The notes below the pieces were generated by a model, which saw nothing but the letters and a program-made list of their open reading frames with translations, had not been told where the DNA came from and made no database searches. This document shows positions 40,069-51,798 of a DNA stretch of 64,000 bases, piece after piece. Positions within the stretch are counted from its first letter, which is position 1; each line of letters begins with the position of its first letter. A program made the translations under genes and the position numbers. Source of the stretch: an uncultured Erythrobacter sp. (GTDB lineage: Bacteria > Pseudomonadota > Alphaproteobacteria > Sphingomonadales > Sphingomonadaceae); the NCBI GenBank assembly GCA_947503155.1, contig CANNCL010000002.1:124001-188000 (forward strand). Reading direction: 5' to 3'.

Positions 40069-41060
40069 GCGTTTTGTTCAGCCGTCAGCGGGCGCGCGAG
40101 CAATTGCGCCACAATATCGCGCGGCGGCGCGCCTTGCAAAATTGTGTTCACGGCGGCCACAATCGGCATTGCAATACCGCGTTTTTCCGCGAGCTGTGCG
40201 AGCACCGGCGCGGTATGCGCGCCCTCTGCCACGGTCGTGCGGTCGGCCATCAATTCGGCGGCGCTGCGTCCTTCGCCCAATGCCTTGCCAAGCGAGAAAT
40301 TGCGGCTGCTGGTGGAGGAGCATGTCAGCACCAGATCACCAAGTCCGCACAGGCCCGCCAATGTTTCTGATCGCGCGCCCAATGCTTCGCCAAAGCGCAA
40401 CATCTCTGCGTAACCGCGCGCAATCAGTGCCGCACGGGCGTTTTGGCCAAGCGCCAATCCATCGACGACACCGCAAGCAATCGCGAGCACATTCTTGATC
40501 GACCCGCCAATCTCTGCGCCGGTCACGTCGTCAGAATAATAGGGGCGGAATGCGGACCGCGCGATGGCCGGGGAAAGCCGTTCCCATTGATCGCGTCCGC
40601 CTTCGCAAGCGAGCGTAACGGCGGTTGGCAATCCGGCGGCGACTTCATGCGCGAATGTGGGGCCGGAAAGGACGGCAATGGCGCTGCCGGGGGAGGCCGC
40701 GCGCGCCGCATCATTCATAAGGCGTCCCGTGCCCGCCTCTATCCCCTTGGAACACAGCACAAGGTCGCGTGGGGGCTGAGCGAGGCCGCCCAGCACTTTG
40801 CCCAAAACCTGCGCCGGGGTCACGCAAAGGACGGTGCCGATCCCGGCCAATTCGCTCAGATCACCAACCGCGCGGATGGCGGGGGATAGCTGCGCACTCG
40901 GCAAATATTGCGGGTTGCGGTGGTCGGTGTTGATCGCCTCCACCACTTCGGGTTCAAACGCCCATAGCACCACTTCGCGGCCATCGCTGCTGAGCATTTG
41001 GGCGAGCGCAGTGCCCCATGCCCCGGCGCCGATTACGCCGACAGTTTCCAATTGTGTCAT
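40065..41060 (-). CDS. gpsA: Glycerol-3-phosphate dehydrogenase [NAD(P)+]
   Basis: The 331-residue protein begins [17 protein letters not shown] (dinucleotide-binding) and contains [26 protein letters not shown] [35 protein letters not shown] with the catalytic lysine, and [14 protein letters not shown]. It reduces dihydroxyacetone phosphate to sn-glycerol 3-phosphate for phospholipid synthesis. It overlaps tsaD by ATGA (41057-41060), the usual tsaD-gpsA pair of alphaproteobacteria, and is coupled to the flippase after it. Confidence 0.95.
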   Translation of the reverse strand: MTQLETVGVIGAGAWGTALAQMLSSDGREVVLWAFEPEVVEAINTDHRNPQYLPSAQLSPAIRAVGDLSELAGIGTVLCVTPAQVLGKVLGGLAQPPRDLVLCSKGIEAGTGRLMNDAARAASPGSAIAVLSGPTFAHEVAAGLPTAVTLACEGGRDQWERLSPAIARSAFRPYYSDDVTGAEIGGSIKNVLAIACGVVDGLALGQNARAALIARGYAEMLRFGEALGARSETLAGLCGLGDLVLTCSSTSSRNFSLGKALGEGRSAAELMADRTTVAEGAHTAPVLAQLAEKRGIAMPIVAAVNTILQGAPPRDIVAQLLARPLTAEQNA

Positions 41061-42142
41061 GCTTTTACCCCGGCGCCGCGCACAATTTCCGCCTCTGGGT
41101 CCAGCGGCCAGCGCGGGCGCGCTTTGATATCGAGCGGATCGCCGGCAAAATCCGGGTCCTGTGCCAGACGTTCACAACCGGCCCATGCAATCATTGCGGC
41201 ATTGTCAGTGCAAAGCGCCAAGGGCGGCGCGACAAAGCGCATATCGTGGCTTGCCGCCAAATCCTCCAACGCGCCGCGAACGGCTTGGTTGGCGGCGACC
41301 CCGCCAGCGACCACCAATGCAGGGAAGGGCGGGTTTTGCGCCAAAGCTTTGTGGAGCCGGTCCAGCAGGCAATCCACCGCCGCTTGCTGAAAACTTGCGG
41401 CGATGTCTGCTGCGATATGTTCGCCGCTTTCGTGCGCCCGCAGGACCGCGCTTTTGAGACCTGCAAAGGAGAAATGCGGTTCCTTTGATCCTTTGAGCGG
41501 GCGGGGCAGCGGCACGGCTTTCGCGTCGCCTTCGCGCGCCAATTTTTCGACCTTTGGCCCGCCGGGATAACCCAGCCCCAAAATTTTGGCGGTCTTATCA
41601 AACGCCTCGCCCAGAGCATCATCAATCGTGGTCGCAAGCCGGCGATATTGTCCGACGCCTTCGACGCTGAGGATTTGGCAGTGGCCGCCGGAAACCAGCA
41701 GCAGGAGGTAAGGAAAGCCCAGCGCCGCATCCGCCAGACGGGGGGACAAAGCGTGCCCTTCCAAATGGTTCACCGCGATCAGTGGTTTATCCGCTGCCAT
41801 CGCCAGCGCTTTCCCGCTGACAAGGCCCACCATAACTCCGCCGATCAAACCGGGGCCAGCGGTCGCGGCCACGGCGTCCACATCGTCCAGCGTCAAACCC
41901 GCATCATCCATCACCGCCGCGATCATCGGCGCGAGGCGTTCGGCATGTGCGCGCGCGGCGATTTCGGGGACCACGCCGCCATAGGGCGCATGTTCGGCCT
42001 CTTGGCTCGCGATCCGCTGAGCCAATATTGTGCGGTCCGCTGTTACCAGAGCGACCGCCGTCTCATCGCAACTGGATTCAATACCCAGTACGATTGATCC
42101 TGCCGCGCCGGGCTGTTCAAGGTTGTGCGATACTGACGCCAT
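41057..42142 (-). CDS. tsaD: tRNA N6-adenosine threonylcarbamoyltransferase TsaD
   Basis: The 361-residue ASKHA-fold protein has [16 protein letters not shown] at the N-terminus, the metal-binding HxxxH in [14 protein letters not shown], the [18 protein letters not shown] loop, and the KSAVLRA segment. It transfers the threonylcarbamoyl group to A37 of ANN-decoding tRNAs together with TsaB and TsaE. Essential housekeeping gene. It is divergent from hemC with only 44 bp between the starts, and it leads the tsaD-gpsA-flippase unit. Confidence 0.96.
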   Translation of the reverse strand: MASVSHNLEQPGAAGSIVLGIESSCDETAVALVTADRTILAQRIASQEAEHAPYGGVVPEIAARAHAERLAPMIAAVMDDAGLTLDDVDAVAATAGPGLIGGVMVGLVSGKALAMAADKPLIAVNHLEGHALSPRLADAALGFPYLLLLVSGGHCQILSVEGVGQYRRLATTIDDALGEAFDKTAKILGLGYPGGPKVEKLAREGDAKAVPLPRPLKGSKEPHFSFAGLKSAVLRAHESGEHIAADIAASFQQAAVDCLLDRLHKALAQNPPFPALVVAGGVAANQAVRGALEDLAASHDMRFVAPPLALCTDNAAMIAWAGCERLAQDPDFAGDPLDIKARPRWPLDPEAEIVRGAGVKA

Positions 42143-42186
42143 CCCGCTTCCATCTAAGGTGTGTAGCGTTTAGAGCAAGCATACCT

Positions 42187-43155
42187 ATGAATGATGCACC
42201 CAATTCTAACGCTTCGGCGAGGCCAAAAATCCGCTTGGGCACCCGCAATTCGCCGCTCGCAATGGCACAGGCCATCGAAACCCGCACCAGGCTTTGCGAA
42301 GCCCACGGTTGGAGCGAAGCTGAGGTCGAACTCGTGCCGGTCATGGCGAGCGGGGACAAAGTGTTGGACCGGCCTTTGGCGGAAATTGGCGGCAAGGCGC
42401 TGTGGACCAAGGAACTCGATGCTTGGCTGGCAGAGGGGTTGATTGATGCCGCTGTGCATTCGGCAAAGGATGTTGAGACAATCCGGCCCGATAGTTTCCA
42501 TTTCGCAAGTTTCCTGCCGCGCGCGGATCGCCGCGATGCTTTGGTGGGCGCGGGCAGTATCGACGCCATTCCAAAAGGCGCAGTGGTGGGCACCAGCGCC
42601 CCGCGCCGGGCTTCGCAATTGCTGAATTTGCGGCCCGATTGCAGTGTCGTGACCTTTCGCGGCAATGTCGCCACGCGGCTGGGCAAGTTGGAGGCGGGCG
42701 AGGCGGATGTGACCTTCCTTGCGGCGGCGGGGTTGGAGCGGTTGGGGCAATCGGACCTTGGCGTGCCGCTCGATGAAGACGCATGGATACCGGCGGCGGC
42801 GCAGGGGGTGATTGCGCTGGAATGCAGAGCCGATGACGCGGCAATGACCGCCGCGCTGGCCGCGATTGATGATGCGGACACCCGCGCAGAATTGCAGGCG
42901 GAACGCGCGCTTTTGGCGGAGCTTGGCGGGACCTGCCATTCGCCGATTGCGGTTCTGTGTCAGCACGAGCGAGGCGCGCACGGCGCGCACGGCACGCTTA
43001 TCATGCGCGCCGCTTTATTCAGCCCCGATGGCTCGGAACGCATCGAAGGAACGGCCACGTTTACACCCGGCGATCATATGCAGATTGCCGCGCTCGCCCA
43101 CGACCTGCTGTCCCGTGCCACTCCCGGCATTGTCCCGCATTTCCGCAAGGTCTGA
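42187..43155 (+). CDS. hemC: Hydroxymethylbilane synthase (porphobilinogen deaminase)
   Basis: The 322-residue protein starts at the ATG at 42187; the open frame further upstream is antisense to tsaD. Motifs: IRLGTRNSPLAMAQA, HSAKDVET, VGTSAPRRASQLL, RGNVATRL and the dipyrromethane-cofactor cysteine C250 in LGGTCHSPIAVL. It condenses four porphobilinogen molecules into hydroxymethylbilane for heme synthesis. hemD follows after 9 bp. The short divergent space shared with tsaD must hold both promoters. Confidence 0.96.
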   Translation: MNDAPNSNASARPKIRLGTRNSPLAMAQAIETRTRLCEAHGWSEAEVELVPVMASGDKVLDRPLAEIGGKALWTKELDAWLAEGLIDAAVHSAKDVETIRPDSFHFASFLPRADRRDALVGAGSIDAIPKGAVVGTSAPRRASQLLNLRPDCSVVTFRGNVATRLGKLEAGEADVTFLAAAGLERLGQSDLGVPLDEDAWIPAAAQGVIALECRADDAAMTAALAAIDDADTRAELQAERALLAELGGTCHSPIAVLCQHERGAHGAHGTLIMRAALFSPDGSERIEGTATFTPGDHMQIAALAHDLLSRATPGIVPHFRKV

Positions 43156-43164
43156 CGCGGCGCT

Positions 43165-43866
43165 ATGGGCGGATATGTCTTAGTTGTTCGGCCCGAACCG
43201 GGCCTGTCGGCGACGGTTGCGGCGGCCAATGCGATGGGCCTTAATGCGATCGGCTATCCGCTGTTTGAAATAGAGCCGCTGTCATGGGAATGCCCTGACC
43301 CAAGCGGCATCGACGCATTGCTCATCGGCAGCGCGAATGCCATCCGGCATGGTTTTCCTGTGGGCGGCGCGGCATTGGCGCGTCTTGGCTCAAAACCTGT
43401 CTATGCGGTCGGCCAATCAACGGCGCAGATTGCCCGCGATGCCGGGTTCGAAGTGGCCGTGGCCGGCACAGGCGGATTGCAAAATGTCCTAGATAGTGTC
43501 CCGCCGCAAACGCGGCTGCTCAGGGTCGCCGGGGCGGATCATGTGCCGCTCAACGTGCCTGCCAGTGTTTCAATGGAAACCGTCATTGCCTATAAAAGTG
43601 TGCCGCGCGAATTGCCCGAACCACTGCGCCCGCTTCAGGATTTTGGGCTAATCGTGCTGCTCCATTCTGCCGCCGCTGCACATCAATTCGTGCGCGAAAG
43701 CAGACAACTAGCGCTAGATCGGGGGCGTATAACACTTATCGCAATTGGTCCGCGCGTGGCAGAGGCGGCGGGCGCGGGTTGGCGCGCCATCCACGTTTCG
43801 CCCCAGCCAAATGATGATGCCCTTTTGGAAATGGCGTTGGAAATCACCCGCGAGGTGTGCATATAG
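43165..43866 (+). CDS. hemD: Uroporphyrinogen-III synthase
   Basis: The 233-residue protein is divergent, as usual for HemD, but has the expected pattern: VLVVRPEPGLSATVAAANAM at the N-terminus, DALLIGSANAIRH, KPVYAVGQSTAQIARDAGF and a C-terminal IGPRVAEAAGAGWRAIHVSP. It closes and inverts ring D to form uroporphyrinogen III. Position directly after hemC confirms the call. Confidence 0.9.
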   Translation: MGGYVLVVRPEPGLSATVAAANAMGLNAIGYPLFEIEPLSWECPDPSGIDALLIGSANAIRHGFPVGGAALARLGSKPVYAVGQSTAQIARDAGFEVAVAGTGGLQNVLDSVPPQTRLLRVAGADHVPLNVPASVSMETVIAYKSVPRELPEPLRPLQDFGLIVLLHSAAAAHQFVRESRQLALDRGRITLIAIGPRVAEAAGAGWRAIHVSPQPNDDALLEMALEITREVCI

Positions 43867-43957
43867 TGCGCGATACATCTTGTTACGGGCAACAAATGAG
43901 CCGCGATGGCTCGATAACAAACAAGCCCAAAGACGGGTCGCAGAATACGGATAATTG

Positions 43958-44911
43958 ATGGAATCGAAATATGGCAGCCGCAAAAAGCCGACCTCTATGA
44001 GAGGCTTCATGCTCGCTGCACTGGCCTCTTTTCTGATCGGCGGCGCGCTGGTTGGATATGTGGTGTACTACAATCTGAGCCCGGATGAATCCGAAGTGCT
44101 GGCCGCATCAGATGCGCCGCCTGCGCTGCCGGATGCGCCTGTGGTGGAAGGCGAAGTGTCTGAGACGCCAAGCGCGGAAATCACCGCTTCGCCCAGCCCG
44201 CTGGCTGATGCTGTTGCCGCGCTCGAAGGGGAAGACGCAGAGGTCGCCGCAGAAGCGGTGAGCCGCGTTGTCGACCAACAAGGCGGCATTGATCAGCGAC
44301 TGGCCGCGGCAGAGCAGCGGCTTGCGCGCCTAGACCTTCAGGCGCAGGCGGCGGCGGGCAATGCGGCGCGAGCAGAGGGTCTGTTGATCGCCTTTGCCAC
44401 CCGCCGTGCGGTCGAACGCGGGGCGGAGCTTGGCTATCTGGCGGATCAATTGCGTCTGCGGTTTAGCGACCAATGGCCCAATGCGGTCAGCAATATCATC
44501 AATTTTGCGCGCGAGCCGATCCGGATCGACAATCTCACTGCGCGGCTTGATGGGTTGGGGCCAGGATTGGTTCAGCGCAATGAGGGGATGAGCTGGGATC
44601 GGTTGCAGCGCGAGATCGGCGAATTGTTTGTCGTGCGCCGCGAAAACACACCTTCGCCTCAGCCTGAACTGCGATTGGAACGCGCGCGGATCGCGTTGGA
44701 GCAAGGGCGTTATCAAAACGCGATTGACGAGATCAAAGGGATGCCGGGCGCTGACGAAGCAGACAGCTGGATCGCCGATGCCGAACGTTACCGCGACGCG
44801 ATGGCCGCATTGGAAGTGATCGAAACCGCCGCCGTTCTTGACCAAAGCGGATTGCGCGACGGCGTTGGCAATGTGGTTCGTCAGCCCAGTCCCATCGAAC
44901 AAGCCGATTGA
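43958..44911 (+). CDS. Mitofilin/Mic60-like inner-membrane protein
   Basis: A 317-residue protein. A transmembrane helix (about 18-38; MLAALASFLIGGALVGYVV) is followed by a low-complexity acidic/Pro-Ala region, a coiled-coil-like stretch rich in Ala, Gln and Glu (about 95-145), and a C-terminal region. There, LRLERARIALEQGRYQNAID and WIADAERYRDAMAALEVIE match the C-terminal signature of alphaproteobacterial Mic60. Mic60 proteins curve intracytoplasmic membranes and form contacts with the outer membrane; mitochondrial Mic60 organises crista junctions. Position after hemC-hemD is the classic alphaproteobacterial location. The ATG at 43958 is preferred to the TTG immediately before it. Confidence 0.82.
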   Translation: MESKYGSRKKPTSMRGFMLAALASFLIGGALVGYVVYYNLSPDESEVLAASDAPPALPDAPVVEGEVSETPSAEITASPSPLADAVAALEGEDAEVAAEAVSRVVDQQGGIDQRLAAAEQRLARLDLQAQAAAGNAARAEGLLIAFATRRAVERGAELGYLADQLRLRFSDQWPNAVSNIINFAREPIRIDNLTARLDGLGPGLVQRNEGMSWDRLQREIGELFVVRRENTPSPQPELRLERARIALEQGRYQNAIDEIKGMPGADEADSWIADAERYRDAMAALEVIETAAVLDQSGLRDGVGNVVRQPSPIEQAD

Positions 44912-44925
44912 GCAGGCTGACTAAA

Positions 44926-46152
44926 TCAGGCTTTCAAGAGTTCCGGCAAAGCGCCTGAGACGCCCCGCGCCTCATCCATAAAGAATGTCTTGAGCGCAGG
45001 CGTGCGCTGAACCGCGCTCATGCCCATCCGCCGCACGGCAGAGGCGGTCTTGCCGCCAACGCCGAATATCCGTGTCAGGCCGTCGGTCGCCAATGCGACC
45101 ATAAAACTGTCGAGCCCGCGCCAGTTTTCGTACCGGGTCAACAGCGAAGCATCGCCCGGATCCAGCCCCAGCCGCGCACCATCCGCCAGCACCTCTACCA
45201 AAGCCGCCGCATCGCGCAGGCCGAGGTTTAGCCCTTGTCCGGCAATTGGGTGAATGCCGTGCGCCGCATCACCGATCAGCGCCAGCCGTTCGCTGGTGAT
45301 TTTTGCCGTGTGGTGGAAGCCCAGCGGCCAGCTTGAACGCACGCCCACACTGGTGACCTCGCCCAGAATATCGCCCATGCGTTTTTGCACTTCGGCCAAA
45401 AACGCGCGGTCTCCCAATTTGGTGACAGCTTTCCCATCTTCTTCGGACACGGTCCAAACGAGCGAAGATCGGTGCGTACCGTCCGCATCATCATTCATCG
45501 GCAGCAGTGCAAAAGGCCCGGCGGGGAAGAAAATCTCCCACGCGACATTGTTATGCGGTTTGGAATGGGTGAGGCCCGTAATAACCGCGCGGTGTTTGTA
45601 ATCCCATTTGGCGATAGTGATCCCCGCGCTTTCGCGTGTCGGCGATCCGCGCCCTTCGGCGGCGATCATCAACCGGCCTTTCAGCTTGCGCCCATCACAA
45701 AGCACGGCGGCGACGCCAAATTCGCTGCGTTGACGTTCTGAAATCTCAGCTTTTGAGGCCCAATTGATCAATGGCTCCGCAGCGGCGGCCTCAAACAAAG
45801 CGAGGCGCAAGCGGCGATTGGGGAACATCCGGCCAAGCGTGCCCTCATGCGCCTCTGGTGTGAAATCGAGCCTGCCGGGGCGGTTCTGATCACTCACCGC
45901 GATGCTGGCGATGTCGCAGGCGAATTCTTCGAGACTGTCAGCGATGCCGATATTGGTGAACAGATGCCAGCTGGCGGTGGAGATTGCGGTGGCGCGGTCG
46001 TCGAAACCCGGTGCGGTCAATTCCGCAGGGTCCGCGCGGTCGATCACATGGCTGGTCAGGCCCTGCTTTGCAGCGGCCAATGCGAGTGTCATCCCCACAA
46101 GGCCGCCCCCAAGAATGAGGAGATCGCGTGTTTCTGTATCGGCGTCGGTCAT
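44926..46152 (-). CDS. UbiH/UbiF/COQ6-family FAD-dependent hydroxylase
   Basis: A 408-residue flavoprotein monooxygenase. The N-terminal dinucleotide motif is ILGGGLVGMTLALAAAKQGL, the middle motif FDDRATAIS is typical of the UbiH group, and the C-terminal FAD motif is ALIGDAAHGIHPIAGQGLNLGLRD. These enzymes hydroxylate the ubiquinone ring; which position cannot be told here. It converges with the Mic60-like gene (14 bp between stops) and is divergent from dsbD (91 bp). Confidence 0.88.
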   Translation of the reverse strand: MTDADTETRDLLILGGGLVGMTLALAAAKQGLTSHVIDRADPAELTAPGFDDRATAISTASWHLFTNIGIADSLEEFACDIASIAVSDQNRPGRLDFTPEAHEGTLGRMFPNRRLRLALFEAAAAEPLINWASKAEISERQRSEFGVAAVLCDGRKLKGRLMIAAEGRGSPTRESAGITIAKWDYKHRAVITGLTHSKPHNNVAWEIFFPAGPFALLPMNDDADGTHRSSLVWTVSEEDGKAVTKLGDRAFLAEVQKRMGDILGEVTSVGVRSSWPLGFHHTAKITSERLALIGDAAHGIHPIAGQGLNLGLRDAAALVEVLADGARLGLDPGDASLLTRYENWRGLDSFMVALATDGLTRIFGVGGKTASAVRRMGMSAVQRTPALKTFFMDEARGVSGALPELLKA

Positions 46153-46243
46153 GCGTTCGATCGTAACCCTAAAAGCTGTCTTTGCGAAAGCCGATTTGGC
46201 CCGCTAATGCACCCCTACGCCCGCCAACCGATATGAGGCAAGA

Positions 46244-48364
46244 TTGTTCGCTGCATCCCCTTTTGCGCCGCCTGCATGGTTGAAGGCATTTGTGCTGGCT
46301 TTGGCCGCTTTTACGCTGACGAGTGCTGTTCGCGCACAAGCAGCAGAGCAATCGCCTGAGATACACAGTCAAGCGCGAGAGGCGCGTTATGGCGGCGAGA
46401 ATATCTCAGCCGAACTTATCGCCGATGGAATGCCGCGCGCTGGCGAGGAATGGATGCTGGCGCTGCGTTTCACCCCCTCTGCGCCCGAATGGCATGGCTA
46501 TTGGTCGAACCCGGGTGATGCGGGGCTAGGGATGGTGGTCACGCTGGACCTGCCAGATGGGTGGAGCGCTGGTGAGCATCTGTATCCGGTGCCGGATACC
46601 CTGCTGATTTCGGGCCTAATGAACCATATTTATGAGGGGCAATATGTGGTTCTGGTCCCGATTGCGGTGCCAGCGGATGCGGTGATTGAGGGCGTGCCGC
46701 AGATTGGCGGTTTCGTTGAATATCTCGCCTGCACCGACCGGATTTGCGTACCCCAAGATGCGGTTTTGAACGCCGGGCAAGCGGGAATTTCGGGCGGGGA
46801 TTTTGCGCGCTGGAGGGCGGAGATTGCGCCGCGCCTTGATGCGGCCAGCCAATTTGAACTGAGCGGCGGCAATTTGCGGCTTTCGATCCCGTTGCCAGAG
46901 GCGGTTAGCCTCTCCAATCCGCATGTGTTTATCGCCAATCTGCGGCTGGTGGATTATGCGGCGGTGCAAACATTTCGCCGTGCCGCAGACGCGCTGATTA
47001 TCGACATCCCGCTCAGCGAATTTCGCGGCGATGATCCCAGTTCGATTGGCGGGATATTGTCTTTGGGCGAAGGAACGGGCGTCGAATTCGGCGCATTGCC
47101 GGGCGAAGTGCCGACCGGCGGCGACATGATCGCAGGGCCAATTGGCATTGATACCCCGCCGCTTTGGACGCTGATCCTGGGCGCGTTGGTGGGCGGGCTT
47201 ATCCTCAATATTATGCCATGCGTTTTCCCAATACTCAGCCTCAAAGCGATGGCTCTGGTCCGGGCTGGCGGTAGCGAGGCCGAGGCGCGGACCGAAGGCA
47301 TCGCTTACACTGCGGGCGTGGTGATCGCCTGCGTGGGGCTGGGCGCGTTGATGCTCGCTTTGCGCGCGGCGGGCGAGCAGGTCGGCTGGGCATTTCAATT
47401 GCAGAGCCCGAGCGTTGTCGTCGTGCTGATGGTGTTAGCGGTTGCCATTACGGCGAATTTTGCGGGCGTGTTTGAATTGCCGAGCATCGATACAGGTTCT
47501 GGCGCGCGTAAGGGCGCGGGCGGGGCTTTCGCGACAGGCCTCCTCGCCGCCTTTGCCGCCACGCCGTGTACCGGGCCATTTATGGCGGCGGCATTGGGCG
47601 CGGCTTTGTTGTTGCCGACGCCGCTGGCGCTCATGCTGTTTGCGATGCTGGGTCTGGGGCTGGCATTGCCGTTCTTGGCGCTTGGCTTTGTCCCGGCGCT
47701 GCGCCGGATGCTGCCGAAACCGGGCGCTTGGATGGAGACATTCCGGCGCATTATGGCGATCCCGATGGGGCTGACGGCGCTCGCTCTGATCTGGCTGGTC
47801 GCTCAGCTTGGCGGGCGCGGATTTGCGCTGTTCGCGCTGGTTATGGTGTTTGGCATTGTGCTGGCGTTGGGCGTGGTGGGGCGTTTGCAAAAGGCGGGTA
47901 AAATGGCGTGGCCAGCATTTGGCCTTATCGCTGCGCCGTTCGTGATTTTCGCCGCCTTTGCCTTGCCATCCAGCTATGAAGCGGGCGGTGCAGGGCGCGG
48001 CGAAAGCCTGATCTCGCCGCAGGATTTTTCGCGCGAGGCGCTGGCGCTGTCGCGGGCGAGCGGACAACCGGTCTTCGTCTGGTTCACCGCCGATTGGTGC
48101 GTGACGTGTAAGGTCAATGAGAGCATCGCTATCGAGCGCGAAAGCACAGCAGCGGCGTTCGAAGAGGCGGGCGTGATCGCGATTGTGGGCGATTGGACGG
48201 TGCGCGATGAAGAGATAACCGCATTCCTAACCGAGCAAGGCGCCGCGGGCGTGCCGCTTTACCTATGGTATGAACCCAGCGAAGACGGGCGCGCAGAAGC
48301 CGAGCAATTGCCGCAAGTGCTGACGCCGGACATGCTGCGTGAACGCGCGGCGCGCGCGCGGTGA
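46244..48364 (+). CDS. dsbD: Thiol:disulfide interchange protein DsbD
   Basis: A 706-residue protein. The signal peptide is about 1-33. The N-terminal alpha domain (about 35-270) holds the CTDRIC cysteine pair; eight membrane helices (about 305-560) hold the cysteines of NIMPCVFPILSLKAM and ATPCTGPFMAAA; the C-terminal thioredoxin domain has DWCVTCKVNE. Electrons pass from cytoplasmic thioredoxin through the membrane part to periplasmic disulfides. The TTG start at 46244 is supported by GAGG six bases upstream. Monocistronic and convergent with the lipoprotein/uvrB unit (10 bp between stops). Confidence 0.93.
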   Translation: MFAASPFAPPAWLKAFVLALAAFTLTSAVRAQAAEQSPEIHSQAREARYGGENISAELIADGMPRAGEEWMLALRFTPSAPEWHGYWSNPGDAGLGMVVTLDLPDGWSAGEHLYPVPDTLLISGLMNHIYEGQYVVLVPIAVPADAVIEGVPQIGGFVEYLACTDRICVPQDAVLNAGQAGISGGDFARWRAEIAPRLDAASQFELSGGNLRLSIPLPEAVSLSNPHVFIANLRLVDYAAVQTFRRAADALIIDIPLSEFRGDDPSSIGGILSLGEGTGVEFGALPGEVPTGGDMIAGPIGIDTPPLWTLILGALVGGLILNIMPCVFPILSLKAMALVRAGGSEAEARTEGIAYTAGVVIACVGLGALMLALRAAGEQVGWAFQLQSPSVVVVLMVLAVAITANFAGVFELPSIDTGSGARKGAGGAFATGLLAAFAATPCTGPFMAAALGAALLLPTPLALMLFAMLGLGLALPFLALGFVPALRRMLPKPGAWMETFRRIMAIPMGLTALALIWLVAQLGGRGFALFALVMVFGIVLALGVVGRLQKAGKMAWPAFGLIAAPFVIFAAFALPSSYEAGGAGRGESLISPQDFSREALALSRASGQPVFVWFTADWCVTCKVNESIAIERESTAAAFEEAGVIAIVGDWTVRDEEITAFLTEQGAAGVPLYLWYEPSEDGRAEAEQLPQVLTPDMLRERAARAR

Positions 48365-48374
48365 TGTGCCCGCA

Positions 48375-48907
48375 TTAGGACGTCCGGCAATTCTCGATCA
48401 ATTGAGCCGGTAGAGCGCTTGGGTTCATCGTCACCATGCCCGCGCCGGGCACCGTTACGGTAAGTTGACGCGGTCCGACCAAAGGTTCCCAAACTATATC
48501 CGCCGCCGGTGCGGAGCCTTGCCAAACGGACCGTCCGCCCACTTCGGTTTCGTCCACTTCGATCCGGCCAATATGGCCATTGCCAACCAGCGCGAGCAAT
48601 GCGCCTGCGTCTTCGTCCGCTTGGGTTAGCCGGGTGATTTGAATCGCCGGAAGCGCGCCTTCATCACCGACGCATTCGAGCGCGATCAAGGCGGGGCTGC
48701 CCGGAATGCCATAGATCAGGCGCGGCCCATTTTGCCCGCCGGATTGATTGGAGGTGCGCGCCCACATTGCCCCTTCTGTATCAGGCGAGGGCAGCGGGGC
48801 AGACGCAAATACCGGCGCAGCTTGCGGCAGGTCGCGGTTCATATCCGCATCGGTCGGCGGCGGTTTGCAGGCGGCCAGAAACAGGACCGAAAACGCGGCG
48901 AGTTTCT

Positions 48908-48911
<4 letters not shown>
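48375..48911 (-). CDS. Lipoprotein of unknown function
   Basis: A 178-residue protein with a lipoprotein signal peptide ([15 protein letters not shown]; lipobox LAAC). The mature part begins with prolines, then has a beta-rich region ([40 protein letters not shown]) and two cysteines (ALECVG, ENCRTS) likely joined in a disulfide. No family recognised. Its start overlaps the uvrB stop (ATGA at 48908-48911), so it is co-transcribed behind uvrB. Confidence 0.75.
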
Positions 48912-51100
<2,189 letters not shown>

Positions 51101-51222
51101 GGATGAGGATATGAGCGCGCGCGTCTCTGTTGTGAAGTGCTGCGCGCGCCACTAAGCTCAACAAATGACATTAGCTTCTGCCTAAATGGTGGCATCCGTT
51201 AGATTTTTCGAAGGAATAGACG

Positions 51223-51717
51223 ATGAGAGTATTACTTTTGGGCGCCGCCACATTGGCGGCAGGGATTGTGGCAATGAACACTGTGCCAGCTGATCTGTCT
51301 GCTCAGGTTCTCGAAGAAGAAATGCGGCCAGAGAGCGGCAAGTATCAAGCCAGCCTAACTCTGGTGTCACTCGATATGCCGGATGCTCCGCCAGAAATCG
51401 CCAATATGATGGGGCAAATGCTCAGCCGCGAATTTGATTATTGCCTCACACCCGAAGACGTTGAGGAAGGGTATCAATCGGTCATGAACCGCGCGCAGCA
51501 GGGCGAATGTTCTTATCAGCGTTTCAATGCCAGCGGCGGTTCGATCGACGCGGAAATGACCTGCGATGTTGAAGGGCGCGAAATGAATATGGTGATGACC
51601 GGCAGCGGAACGCCAACCGCATCGGACATTACGATGACCATGACCGGCGATATGGGCATGGGGCAGGGTTCGATGACCATGCGGATTGTGCAGGAACGCG
51701 TCGGCGTGTGCTCATAG
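51223..51717 (+). CDS. Secreted DUF3617-like protein
   Basis: A 164-residue protein with a signal peptide (about 1-27, ending DLSAQ) and a DUF3617-type domain: ESGKYQASLTLVSLDMPDAP, the FDYCLTPEDV cysteine segment, ECSYQRFNASGGSIDAEMTC, and a Met/Thr-rich strand TASDITMTMTGDMGMGQG. Cysteines in DYCL, ECSY, MTCD and VCS may form two disulfides. Function of the family is unknown; it is periplasmic. A paralogue follows 81 bp downstream. Confidence 0.8.
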   Translation: MRVLLLGAATLAAGIVAMNTVPADLSAQVLEEEMRPESGKYQASLTLVSLDMPDAPPEIANMMGQMLSREFDYCLTPEDVEEGYQSVMNRAQQGECSYQRFNASGGSIDAEMTCDVEGREMNMVMTGSGTPTASDITMTMTGDMGMGQGSMTMRIVQERVGVCS

Positions 51718-51798
51718 AGAGCCCAAGGCGTATAGAAGCCGTAGAATTGTGAAATTGAGCGGCCCTGAATTTCGAGGGGCTGACTAGGAGGAATTGTT

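Noticed and set aside
41947..42186. Upstream extension of hemC to 41947
   Set aside because: It would lie antisense to tsaD and adds 80 residues with no homology; the ATG at 42187 begins the conserved sequence.
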